Source of the DNA: an uncultured Prevotellaceae bacterium
GTDB lineage: Bacteria; Bacteroidota; Bacteroidia; Bacteroidales; Bacteroidaceae
Assembly (NCBI GenBank): GCA_946407325.1
Contig: CAMJNN010000068.1
Location: forward strand, 1 to 6,541
Reading direction: 5' to 3'
DNA length: 6,541 nucleotides
Shown here: positions 1 through 6,541 of the stretch, one piece after another
How the letters are laid out: each line of letters opens with the position of its first letter
Position numbering within the stretch: the stretch's first letter is position 1
Program-made: the position numbers and the translations under genes
The notes under the pieces: generated by a model
The model's input: the letters and a program-made list of their open reading frames with translations, nothing else
The model's database searches: none
Told to the model about the DNA's origin: nothing

Positions 1-335
1 AGCGCCTCTTTGAACAGGGGCGCTATTTCTTCGTCCCTGAATCCAGCGATGCCACATCCTATGCGAGTCACCAAGAAAGTAAGGTCAGGCCTTGTAGCAG
101 CAAAGGCGATAAACTCATCCACATAGGGCGCAATGGTCTCCACCCCACCCTGCATGGTGGGTATGCCATAGCTCTGTCCTTGCAGTCCGACGCCCTGTCC
201 CCAGATAGCTCCAAATCGCTTCATCGCCACCCATGCAGCCCCACCACCGTGGTGCCCCATCAAGTTACTGCCAAACACAAACACCTCATTAGGTGCCAAC
301 TCTGAAATGTTCTCTGGTGTAAATCTGTCTTTCAT
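1..335 (-). CDS. Macro-domain-like conserved hypothetical protein (3' end cut by window edge)
   Basis: I read this frame by reverse-complementing the left edge. It starts at ATG 333-335 and stays open to base 1, giving 111 complete residues without a stop. A GGGAG sequence on the minus strand (346-350) lies 10 nt before the ATG and supports this start. Visible motifs are VFGSNLMGHHGGGAA (about residues 20-34), WGQGVGLQGQSYGIPTMQGG (45-64) and TRIGCGIAGF (90-99). The glycine-rich loops resemble the ADP-ribose-binding loops of macro domains. I recognise the pattern from a small cytosolic family common in Bacteroidetes and phages, usually annotated as hypothetical or as a phage non-structural (A1S_2505-like) protein. 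ADP-ribose or nucleotide binding is inferred from the loops; no activity can be assigned. It lies 29 bp after the DUF2442 gene on the same strand, so co-transcription is possible. Its composition is GC-rich (35 of 60 bases at 121-180), unlike the AT-rich pair upstream, so it is probably native. The C-terminus lies outside the window. Confidence 0.8.
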   Translation of the reverse strand, partial: MKDRFTPENISELAPNEVFVFGSNLMGHHGGGAAWVAMKRFGAIWGQGVGLQGQSYGIPTMQGGVETIAPYVDEFIAFAATRPDLTFLVTRIGCGIAGFRDEEIAPLFKEA

Positions 336-364
336 ATACTTCTATCTCCCAACTATAGACATAG

Positions 365-616
365 CTAATTGAGTTTACCAGTATAAAGTTGTTCTATTGG
401 AAATATCAAATCCCAATTCTTCCCCCAAATTACATTACCGTTCTCCAATGTAAACCTGTTAAACTTCTTGGGGTCTAAATATTTGTTATATTGTGGGTGA
501 GGGTGTTTCCTTATGAAATCGCCAATATTGACAATACGTGTAGTATTGTCGCTAAAAACCAGTTCTAACGACAAGTTCCCTACATTTGTTGCATCTTTAA
601 TATATAAGCTCTCCAT
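365..616 (-). CDS. DUF2442 domain-containing small protein, second gene of DUF4160-DUF2442 pair
   Basis: This complete 83-residue protein has an N-terminal strand-rich half (residues 1-31, with LELVFSDNTTRIVNIGDF running into the core). It ends with the pattern typical of DUF2442: F52-x-x-F, then ENGNVIWGKNWDLIFPIEQLY at about 58-78. The whole length is one domain, with no signal peptide or membrane segment, so it should be cytosolic. The ATG at 614-616 comes 4 nt after the stop of the DUF4160 gene (TAG, 621-623), which implies co-transcription and probably translational coupling. The biochemical function of DUF2442 is unknown. The family is often found beside DUF4160 genes, in an order and spacing typical of toxin-antitoxin pairs. 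Its small size and second position leave open whether it is the antidote or the effector. The gene is AT-rich compared with its flanks. The family call is made from motif recognition, without a profile search. Confidence 0.85.
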   Translation of the reverse strand: MESLYIKDATNVGNLSLELVFSDNTTRIVNIGDFIRKHPHPQYNKYLDPKKFNRFTLENGNVIWGKNWDLIFPIEQLYTGKLN

Positions 617-620
617 AATT

Positions 621-923
621 CTACAATTTCGTCTTTATATTGGTGCTTTTAACAGTTTGCTTCATCACAAAGAATTTCACCCATTTGGCAATAATATTCT
701 TATAATACTTACGAATAAATGCCTCAGCAATATGTTTGTCCTTTTTAGAAAGAGGCGTTAATCCTTTTTTCCTACGTACACGAATCCCTATAAGCTCTCC
801 CTCCATAATAATCAGTTCAAAAACACTTTCATTCTGACTATGTGTAACATGAACATGAATGGGTTCATGTTCATTGGAGTAGAAATAGAAGATAAATCCA
901 AAATATTCAAAAATTATAGGCAT
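621..923 (-). CDS. DUF4160 domain-containing small protein, first gene of DUF4160-DUF2442 pair
   Basis: This 100-residue protein shows the hallmarks of DUF4160: an aromatic N-terminal strand (MPIIFEYFGFIFYFYSNE), then the HEPxHVHV motif with H19, E20, P21, H23, H25 and a further H28. An acidic/hydrophobic hairpin follows (FELIIMEGELIGIRV, 36-49), then a basic turn RRKKG (50-54) and a C-terminal helix pair ending in a W81-containing segment. The last 15 residues are lysine-rich and variable. It has no signal peptide or membrane helix, so it should be cytosolic. The ATG at 921-923 was chosen because a near-consensus promoter lies about 30 bp upstream; the ATG at 926-928 is in another frame. No Shine-Dalgarno is visible, which is common in this phylum. 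Function is unknown. The clustered histidines could bind metal or form an active site, but that is inference. It is the first gene of a tight pair with DUF2442, has its own promoter and is AT-rich, which suggests a mobile toxin-antitoxin-like module. Confidence 0.88.
   Translation of the reverse strand: MPIIFEYFGFIFYFYSNEHEPIHVHVTHSQNESVFELIIMEGELIGIRVRRKKGLTPLSKKDKHIAEAFIRKYYKNIIAKWVKFFVMKQTVKSTNIKTKL
849..874. repeat. Perfect 11-bp inverted repeat with 4-nt loop inside the DUF4160 gene
   Basis: The arms ATGAACATGAA (849-859) and TTCATGTTCAT (864-874) are exact reverse complements around the loop TGGG (860-863). The repeat covers nucleotides 50-75 of the DUF4160 coding sequence, the codons for the conserved HEPxHVH motif. 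It could fold as an RNA hairpin early in the message or act as a dyad protein-binding site. It may equally be a by-product of the His/Glu codons, since GAA CAT GAA and CAT GTT CAT are naturally near-complementary. Confidence 0.8.
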
Positions 924-955
924 TGCATTTACAAATTAATTGTTGTACATCGCTG

Positions 956-986
956 CAAAGATAATACAATAATATCTACCACCAAA
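956..986 (-). promoter_or_regulatory. Bacteroidetes-type sigma(ABfr) promoter for the DUF4160-DUF2442 pair
   Basis: On the minus strand, TTTG (983-986) is followed by 19 bp and then TATCTTTG (956-963). This matches the established Bacteroides consensus TTTG-N19-21-TAnnTTTG in both elements and in spacing. Transcription should begin near 948-951, giving a leader of about 25-28 nt before the DUF4160 ATG at 923. It lies about 55 bp after the terminator of the ABC operon, so it gives the pair expression independent of the transporter genes. Confidence 0.85.
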
Positions 987-1040
987 TGTTTGTACGACTT
1001 TTTTTATCTTACTCACGGACACAAAGTCTTGAATGTATGA

Positions 1041-1078
1041 TAATAAAAAAGCACTCTGGCTGGTTTCAGTCAGAGTGC
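1041..1078 (-). terminator. Intrinsic terminator closing the ABC transporter operon
   Basis: Bases 1051-1078 form a 12-bp stem (GCACTCTGGCTG pairing with CAGTCAGAGTGC, one G-T wobble) with a 4-nt loop. On the minus strand the stem is followed directly by TTTTTTATTA (1050-1041). The hairpin begins 22 bp after the TAA of the last permease gene. There is no T-tract after the stem on the plus strand, so it acts in the minus direction only. Confidence 0.93.
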
Positions 1079-1100
1079 ATTATAACAATCTTACATAATA

Positions 1101-3488
1101 TTACTCTGTCCTTAAGTTGGTAGTTGGATTGGCACAAGAGGCTTTCCACACCAAATATGCAGATACCAGCAGTACCAAGCAGAGGATGGCGATGGTGCAT
1201 CCACCAAAGAGCCATACGGTGAGGGCAATCTTCACCTCAAAGAGCTGCAGCACCTGACGAGCCACCAACCAAGCCACCAACAAACCTATCAGCATGCCAG
1301 GAATGGCAATGAACAGCAAGTCGCGCTGGAAGATGCGTTGCACATCCATCACGGTTGCTCCCACAATCTTGCGGATGGCTATCTCACTCCTGCGCCTGTT
1401 CACCTCATCCATCAGATACGCAATCAGTCCTATCATGGCGATGATGAAGATACTCAAACCTGCCAGCAGCACAGCATTGCGCACATGCTTGAAACCTTCG
1501 TAGTTATTGCCTACTAACATACGCATTGGCATCACCGTCACCTGCTCTGAGGTCAGCGTCTGGTTCACAATCTGCTGCACCTGATTCACAGCCTCTTCAT
1601 TGAAGTCGTGCAACCGTACATAGAGGCGCTGGATAAAAGGATGGCCCACAGAACCGTAGTACATCACCGACGGACGATGATCGGTGCCATCCACAAACGA
1701 ACCCAACTTCAGGTCTTCATATACTCCCACAATGGTGGTGGGTGCCTTCTCATGAGAAGTGATGAACACCTGCTTACCGATGCCTGAGTCTTCCCAGCCG
1801 GCTATCTCCCGCATTCGTTCCACAAAGCTACGGCTCACCATGATCTCGGTCTGTATGCTGTCGTTCAAGCCAGGGGTAAACGCCTTGCCTTCTATAATAG
1901 GTATGTCCATCACCTCACAGAAGTCTTCGCCTACCTCAAACAAATTGGCAATGTTCATGTAGTGCTCATACGTTTCCTCATTGATTACATTGTCGCCACT
2001 GGCACCGTTTTCCAATGACTGATAAGCCCAAGACACACCAGCCACCCGTGGGTCTCGCTTCAACTCCTGCACGGCACGCTCAGCTTCGTTGTCGGGTATG
2101 CCGCGAAGAGAAATCGCAAGCGTGTTCTGGTAGTCAAAGCCCAAGTTGTAGTTGGTCATCTTGCTATATTGCAATCCTAACACTACCAGCATATTCACAA
2201 AGAATGCTGCCAACAGGAACTGTGCAAACAACAAGCCCAACTTCCAACGGCGTTTGTTCTCGCTATAGCGACGATAGGCATACGTCACAGGTATCTTGGT
2301 ATAGAGATAGCCGGGCATCATGCCGCAAATCAGCGTTACCGCCAAGGTGATCACTGCACAGATAATGATGGTGGATGTCGGGAAAAGGCTCTGCAGCGAG
2401 TGGGCGATGTTCTCTTGGATGAAGTCTTGCAAGCCCAACATAATCAGGATGGCTATCGGCAGACTGATACATACCACATGGAGGAACGACTCGCTGAGAA
2501 TCATCTTGTAGATATCCTTGCCTGAAGCTCCGTAGCAGCGATAGGTGGCAATGCTCTTGGCACGGTTAACCATTGATGATACCACTAACAGAATATAGTT
2601 CAAGATAGACACTGCCAGCATGATGATGCCAAATGCCAAGAACACATAGTTCATCACACGGTTGTAGTCGGATTCCGTGAGGATGAGGTTTCTTACAGGC
2701 TTCAGGCCCAGCGCATATTCGATGCCAGCCTGCTTCAGCTGCTCGCCCATGTGGTCTTCCACCATCTGGTCAATCCGTGTCTGCAAGGCCTCGGGCTGCA
2801 CTCCTGGTGCCAGGCGGACATAGCTTTTATACCTGTCGTTGCCTAACCAGTTGTTGGCTCCGTCGTAGCCGCCTTGCAGCAGCTTGTAGGTAGGTAGTGA
2901 CAACAGGATGTCCATCTGCGGCAAATGGGTATTCTCGGGGAATGCCTCGAAAGCACCCACTACCTGGATTTGGAGGGCTTGGTTGTTCTTATATTTCACC
3001 GTCTTGCCGATGATGTCTGTACCCACGGTTTCCAATAGTTTGTCGGAGATATAAGCCTGATACACTTTGTTGAGACCCGTGTGCGGATCTTCACCAAAGA
3101 GAATTCTGCGAGGGAACACATCGAAAAACGACGAGTCAGCCAGGTATAAGTCACCCTTGATGGCCAGCATTTCCTCAGTAAGGAATGTGGCATCACCATC
3201 GAGATAGGTAAAACGGGTGGCAGCCTCGACTTCGGGGCATACATTCTTGATGCCAGGGGCAATGGCACCTGCTGTCTGGTTGTAATCTTTGGGATCTCCT
3301 TCTTGCATCTGATAGGTGGCCGTCACGCGATAGGTATCATCCAGGCGTGGGATGTAGTTGTCGTAGCTTCGCTCGAAGATGACCTCGGCTATCATCAGCA
3401 AACCCAAAGCCAAACCAATGCTCAGACAGATGATCTTCACCACATTGGCTTGCCCTTTTCTGAATAATGAGTTGATTGCTTGTTTCAT
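1101..3488 (-). CDS. FtsX/MacB-type ABC transporter permease (two-repeat, 8 TM), last gene of operon
   Basis: This complete 795-residue inner-membrane permease has two consecutive MacB/FtsX units. Unit one has TM1 at about 16-38, a large periplasmic MacB-like domain at 40-275, and TM2-4 at about 280-306, 334-353 and 372-394. Unit two has TM5 at about 416-440, a periplasmic domain at 445-670, and TM6-8 at about 672-693, 724-745 and 756-782. Cytoplasmic coupling regions, where FtsX proteins contact the ATPase, follow TM2 (RAKSIATYRCYGASGKDIYK, from 309) and TM6 (NRRRSEIAIRKIVGATVMDV, from 697). The second is the better match to the family. The C-terminus NPTTNLRTE echoes the NPVNSIKTE end of the sister permease. 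The start overlaps the ATPase stop (ATGA, 3485-3488). The AAGGA at 3491-3495 is only 2 nt from the ATG, so translational coupling is more likely than independent initiation. It probably works with the adjacent ATPase to move or extract a substrate across the envelope. The substrate is unknown; antimicrobial efflux or lipid/lipoprotein export are both possible. Confidence 0.95.
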   Translation of the reverse strand: MKQAINSLFRKGQANVVKIICLSIGLALGLLMIAEVIFERSYDNYIPRLDDTYRVTATYQMQEGDPKDYNQTAGAIAPGIKNVCPEVEAATRFTYLDGDATFLTEEMLAIKGDLYLADSSFFDVFPRRILFGEDPHTGLNKVYQAYISDKLLETVGTDIIGKTVKYKNNQALQIQVVGAFEAFPENTHLPQMDILLSLPTYKLLQGGYDGANNWLGNDRYKSYVRLAPGVQPEALQTRIDQMVEDHMGEQLKQAGIEYALGLKPVRNLILTESDYNRVMNYVFLAFGIIMLAVSILNYILLVVSSMVNRAKSIATYRCYGASGKDIYKMILSESFLHVVCISLPIAILIMLGLQDFIQENIAHSLQSLFPTSTIIICAVITLAVTLICGMMPGYLYTKIPVTYAYRRYSENKRRWKLGLLFAQFLLAAFFVNMLVVLGLQYSKMTNYNLGFDYQNTLAISLRGIPDNEAERAVQELKRDPRVAGVSWAYQSLENGASGDNVINEETYEHYMNIANLFEVGEDFCEVMDIPIIEGKAFTPGLNDSIQTEIMVSRSFVERMREIAGWEDSGIGKQVFITSHEKAPTTIVGVYEDLKLGSFVDGTDHRPSVMYYGSVGHPFIQRLYVRLHDFNEEAVNQVQQIVNQTLTSEQVTVMPMRMLVGNNYEGFKHVRNAVLLAGLSIFIIAMIGLIAYLMDEVNRRRSEIAIRKIVGATVMDVQRIFQRDLLFIAIPGMLIGLLVAWLVARQVLQLFEVKIALTVWLFGGCTIAILCLVLLVSAYLVWKASCANPTTNLRTE

Positions 3489-4162
3489 AATCCTTCTGCA
3501 GTACTAACCACCTGTCCGTCAAATAAGTTAATAACACGAGTAGCAAAACCTGCGTCACGCTGACTGTGTGTCACCATCACGATGGTAGTACCCTCCTTGT
3601 TCAGTTCGGTAAGCAGTTCCATCACCTCCAAACCGTTCTTAGAGTCGAGGTTACCCGTTGGCTCATCGGCAAGGATAATCTTGGGTTCACACACCACCGC
3701 ACGGGCAATGGCGACACGCTGCTGCTGTCCTCCACTGAGTTGCTGAGGATAGTGCTTGGCACGATGACTGATCGCCATACGTTTCAATATCTCATTTACC
3801 TTGTGCTTGCGTTCATCGGCAGGAACACCTAAGTAAGTCAAGGGCAGTTCCACGTTCTCATACACATTCAGTTCGTCAATCAGGTTGAAGCTCTGGAACA
3901 CGAAACCGATATTGCCCTTGCGCACCTTGGTGCGGTCTTTCTCCTTCAGGTGTCCCACTTCCTGTTCTCCTAGATAGTAGTCGCCCGATGTAGGGTTGTC
4001 CAGCAAGCCCATGATGTTCAGCAAGGTGGATTTGCCACAACCTGAAGGTCCCATGATAGCCACAAACTCCTTGTCTGCCACTTCCAGACTTACATTGTTC
4101 AATGCAATCGTCTCTACTTCGGTTGTAGTGAACTTCTTCACTAAGTTTTCAATCTTAATCAT
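3485..4162 (-). CDS. ABC transporter ATP-binding protein, LolD/MacB-type
   Basis: This complete 225-residue cytoplasmic ATPase has every catalytic motif intact: Walker [10 protein letters not shown] (38-46), Q-loop glutamine Q90 in FVFQSFNLI, signature LSGGQQQRV (142-150), Walker B IILADEP with catalytic E167, D-loop NLDS (171-174) and switch histidine H199 in VTHS. The length and the [19 protein letters not shown] segment are typical of the LolD/MacB/FtsE branch, which partners FtsX-fold permeases and powers periplasmic (mechanotransmission) work more often than classic transport. The ATG at 4160-4162 lies 22 bp after the upstream permease stop, in an AT-rich gap without Shine-Dalgarno. The stop overlaps the start of the next permease. 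Being the only ATPase between two permeases, it probably energises both. It lacks the fused permease of true MacB. Substrate specificity cannot be read from the ATPase, so I give no gene symbol. Confidence 0.97.
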   Translation of the reverse strand: MIKIENLVKKFTTTEVETIALNNVSLEVADKEFVAIMGPSGCGKSTLLNIMGLLDNPTSGDYYLGEQEVGHLKEKDRTKVRKGNIGFVFQSFNLIDELNVYENVELPLTYLGVPADERKHKVNEILKRMAISHRAKHYPQQLSGGQQQRVAIARAVVCEPKIILADEPTGNLDSKNGLEVMELLTELNKEGTTIVMVTHSQRDAGFATRVINLFDGQVVSTAEGL

Positions 4163-4184
4163 AATCGTATTGTTTTATTTGTTA

Positions 4185-6541
4185 TTATTCAGTTTTAATT
4201 GAATTTACAGGGTTCTCACTGGCATTCTTCCAACTCTGGTAGGTGACTGTCAGCATGGTGATGAGGGTAACCAAGAGGAAGGATACCAAGAACAGCAGCG
4301 GATTGATGGCAGTGCGGACGGCAAAGCCTTCGAGCCAATGCTGCCCCAAGAGATAGCCCACTGGTGCAGCCACCACGAAGCAACCCAACAGGATATACAG
4401 GTATCGCTTGTTGAACATCTGGAGAATCTCACGGGTGGAACTGCCGAACACCTTGCGGATGCCTATCTCCTTGCGACGATACTCGCTCTCGAACATCGTC
4501 AAGCCAAAGACTCCTATTATACTAATCAGGATAGCCAGCAGTGAGAACAGCAGGATTTGCTTGGTGAAGAGGGATTCTTGCTGATAGGACCTCTCCAACA
4601 CCTCGTCAATGTAATTCAACTCGCTAAGGTCTAAGGTATATTCCTTCTCAATCCTATTGACTACATCTAATACCTTCTGCTTGATTTGACGTTTGTCCAC
4701 ACCTTTAGATACACGCACCAATACATTGTTCTGCCAAGACCATTGAGCATATTCCCCTCCTGGTTTAGGTACAAAGAAGGCAATAGGCAATTCAGAGTCA
4801 TCGACTCGCAAAGTGGAATACTTGATATCCTTGAAGAAACCTATAACAGGAAAATCGCCATCAGTAATGGGTTCATTCACCCTAAGCCAGTCGTATTGTT
4901 TTTTGGCTGACTCATTGAGGATATACACATCGCCATCTGATTCTCTAAAGTTACGACCTTCTACAATATCAATACCCATCACATCCAAGAATCGCCAATC
5001 CACAAAGAGGCAGGTAAAGTTCATGTGTTTGTCGCCACTGCCCCTGCCCCACGTTTGATAACTGTCACTACTGCCAAGAATACCCTGTGTTATACTGGCA
5101 CCCTCAATGCCAGAGATGGATCTCAGTTCCGCATCTACCGCATCAAGCTGTTGGCGTGTGGCTGGGGTGGCTGGGAGTGTCAACACCTCGTCTTTATCGA
5201 AACCGTAATCGGTATGGTAAATAAGATAACTCTGCAGATACATGATGCCCACGCCAATCACTAACATAAAGGAAACCACAAACTGCAGGCAGATGAGCAC
5301 AGTTCGCAACACCCTGCCCTTAGGCGACAAGCCAAACGAGCCTTTCAGCACCAGTGCCGGAGGGAAGGAGGTAACATAATAGGAGGGATAGGCACCAGCC
5401 AACAGACCTACGCCGATACTCAAAGCTAACGTGATGGCTATGAGCTGTGGATGGTCTTGCAACAAGATGCTTGCCTGTACCAGTTCCTGCAAGCCGAAGT
5501 CGTGTGCCAGATGCACAATCAGCAATGCCACCACAAAAGCTATCAGACTGATGATTACTGCCTCTACCAACAAACTGGCTCTCAGTTTCGCTGCTGTAGC
5601 GCCCAACACTTTCTGGGTGTTGATACTGCGGATGCGCATCGGAGTCTCAGCCAAAGTGAAGTTCATAAAGTTCACCGCTGCAATCACCACTATCAGCAAA
5701 GAGAAACAAATCAGCAAATAGACAGAACTTTTGCCAGGAGCAGCCTTGTTCAGGTCTTTGGAGAAGTGGGCATCAGCCACATTGGTAAAGATGATCTGCA
5801 AAGCATCTTCCTCTTCCTGGGTGGTCATGTTGTACTTCTCTTTAAAAAGCTCGATAGCAGTCCTTCTCAGGGTTTGCACTACAGTTGGTAAATTGCTGGC
5901 ATCATCCACCCGAATATAGGCATCGTAGTTCCAGTTATTGTAGCTGTCCTTGTTATAATCGGTACCGATAAAGCAATTGCCATGCAAGAAGTTATTTGCC
6001 GGATAATCTTCTATCACGGCACACACATTGTAGTACAGATTATCTTCCCACTTGTATTTCAACGTCTGCCCCACCACATCTGTCGTGCCGAACAGACGCA
6101 TGGCCTCGGAACGGGGCAGTACGATGTTATAACGCTGTTTCAGTCCTTCCAGATTGCCTGTTATGACTGTAGGCTTAAATACGCTGAGGAAGTCATTGTT
6201 GCCAAATCGTTCATTCAAAGTAAACTCTTTCTCGCCTATGCTATATTGGTCATAATTCACCCAACCCTGATAGCTGCCATAACTGATGACATGGGGCGAT
6301 GTCACTGCCAAGCGTTCTATTACAGGGCGAGCCAGAGAGGTGAGATGGCCTTCACTGGGTCCCAAATCCATTGTCATCCTGAACAGGTTTTCGTGCTCCG
6401 TAAAGCTCTTGTTGTAGCTCAGGTCGTAGTTCACCTGCGTCATGATGACGAAGAACGAGGCGAATGCCAAGCTCAGTCCTAACATATTCAGCAGGTTTGC
6501 CGTAACAAACTTCTTGAAAATAGATGTAAAGTTCCTAACTA
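4185..6541 (-). CDS. FtsX/MacB-type ABC transporter permease (5' end cut by window edge)
   Basis: The frame is open from the right edge to TAA 4185-4187, giving 784 visible residues. The first in-frame ATG (6483-6485) falls inside the first membrane helix. The 18 preceding codons read VRNFTSIFKKFVTANLLN, the usual basic lead-in to TM1 of this family, so the true start lies just outside the window. Numbered from that ATG, the layout is TM1 (1-18), a periplasmic MacB-like domain (20-250), TM2-4 (about 255-280, 303-325, 347-367), TM5 (397-418), a second periplasmic domain (420-640) and TM6-8 (about 644-664, 697-717, 727-750). Coupling motifs are SINTQKVLGATAAKLRASLL (287-306) and YRRKEIGIRKVFGSSTREIL (669-688), the second a textbook FtsX match. 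The protein ends NPVNSIKTE. It lies 22 bp upstream of the ATPase gene and is homologous in layout, not in close sequence, to the other permease. It is probably a transmembrane partner of the same ATPase; the substrate is unknown. Confidence 0.95.
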   Translation of the reverse strand, partial: VRNFTSIFKKFVTANLLNMLGLSLAFASFFVIMTQVNYDLSYNKSFTEHENLFRMTMDLGPSEGHLTSLARPVIERLAVTSPHVISYGSYQGWVNYDQYSIGEKEFTLNERFGNNDFLSVFKPTVITGNLEGLKQRYNIVLPRSEAMRLFGTTDVVGQTLKYKWEDNLYYNVCAVIEDYPANNFLHGNCFIGTDYNKDSYNNWNYDAYIRVDDASNLPTVVQTLRRTAIELFKEKYNMTTQEEEDALQIIFTNVADAHFSKDLNKAAPGKSSVYLLICFSLLIVVIAAVNFMNFTLAETPMRIRSINTQKVLGATAAKLRASLLVEAVIISLIAFVVALLIVHLAHDFGLQELVQASILLQDHPQLIAITLALSIGVGLLAGAYPSYYVTSFPPALVLKGSFGLSPKGRVLRTVLICLQFVVSFMLVIGVGIMYLQSYLIYHTDYGFDKDEVLTLPATPATRQQLDAVDAELRSISGIEGASITQGILGSSDSYQTWGRGSGDKHMNFTCLFVDWRFLDVMGIDIVEGRNFRESDGDVYILNESAKKQYDWLRVNEPITDGDFPVIGFFKDIKYSTLRVDDSELPIAFFVPKPGGEYAQWSWQNNVLVRVSKGVDKRQIKQKVLDVVNRIEKEYTLDLSELNYIDEVLERSYQQESLFTKQILLFSLLAILISIIGVFGLTMFESEYRRKEIGIRKVFGSSTREILQMFNKRYLYILLGCFVVAAPVGYLLGQHWLEGFAVRTAINPLLFLVSFLLVTLITMLTVTYQSWKNASENPVNSIKTE

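Noticed and set aside
336..364. Separate promoter for the macro-like gene
   Set aside because: No TTTG/TAnnTTTG pair at suitable spacing was found in the gap or the end of the DUF2442 gene; only a GGGAG ribosome-binding sequence is visible.
840..1040. 66-codon plus-strand frame over the DUF4160 start and its promoter
   Set aside because: It overlaps the DUF4160 gene and the promoter in antisense, has no homology I recognise, and shows no plus-strand promoter.
336..1100. Direct repeats or attachment sites flanking the AT-rich module
   Set aside because: By eye I found no matching repeats at the two ends and no integrase or transposase in the window, so the mechanism of acquisition is not supported.
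2996..3268. 90-codon minus-strand frame inside the downstream permease
   Set aside because: It is an alternative frame of a well-conserved permease domain, with low-quality Ser/Arg/Pro-rich translation.
4163..4184. Possible internal promoter or terminator between the upstream permease and the ATPase
   Set aside because: Only 22 AT-rich bases, with no TAnnTTTG element and no hairpin; it is best read as a within-operon spacer.
5451..5891. 146-codon open frame on the plus strand
   Set aside because: It is antisense to the permease's conserved membrane and coupling regions. The Gln/Cys/His-rich translation looks like a non-coding shadow.
5982..6482. 166-codon open frame on the plus strand
   Set aside because: It lies entirely antisense to the permease, its protein has no recognisable domain, and the permease frame is clearly coding.
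6483..6485. ATG as the start of the right-hand permease
   Set aside because: It lies within the first membrane helix. Eighteen in-frame codons before it encode the usual basic lead-in and remain open to the window edge, so the gene is 5'-truncated by the window.

Overview
The window reads as a chromosomal segment from a member of the Bacteroidales (Bacteroides/Prevotella type). Three things point there: the large two-repeat FtsX/MacB-type permeases, a promoter that matches the Bacteroidetes housekeeping pattern (TTTG, 19 bp, TAnnTTTG), and starts with weak or absent Shine-Dalgarno sequences. The genus cannot be fixed from this sequence. All six supported genes lie on the minus strand, so transcription runs from high to low coordinates.

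The right-hand two thirds (1101-6541) hold an ABC transporter operon. In transcription order it has a permease cut by the window edge (4185-6541), a LolD/MacB-type ATPase (3485-4162) and a second full-length permease (1101-3488). The ATPase stop overlaps the start of the second permease (ATGA). A strong intrinsic terminator (1041-1078) closes the operon. Each permease carries two FtsX/MacB-type four-helix units, so each could form a whole transmembrane pathway by itself, yet only one ATPase lies between them. The likely role is export or extraction of a substrate from the inner membrane or periplasm; the substrate is unknown. Any adaptor, outer-membrane or regulatory gene would lie beyond the right edge.

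Just downstream of that terminator is a near-consensus Bacteroidetes promoter (956-986). It drives a compact pair of small genes: a DUF4160 protein (621-923) and, four bases later, a DUF2442 protein (365-616). The pair is AT-rich (about one third GC by hand count) between neighbours near 50% GC, and looks like an acquired toxin-antitoxin-like module. After a further 29 bp comes the start of a macro-domain-like conserved protein (1-335, cut by the left edge), which may be read from the same promoter.

No tRNA, rRNA, CRISPR array, transposase or riboswitch was seen. The most interesting part is the AT-rich DUF4160-DUF2442 pair with its own promoter, its His-rich motif coinciding with an 11-bp inverted repeat, and its position next to a macro-like gene.
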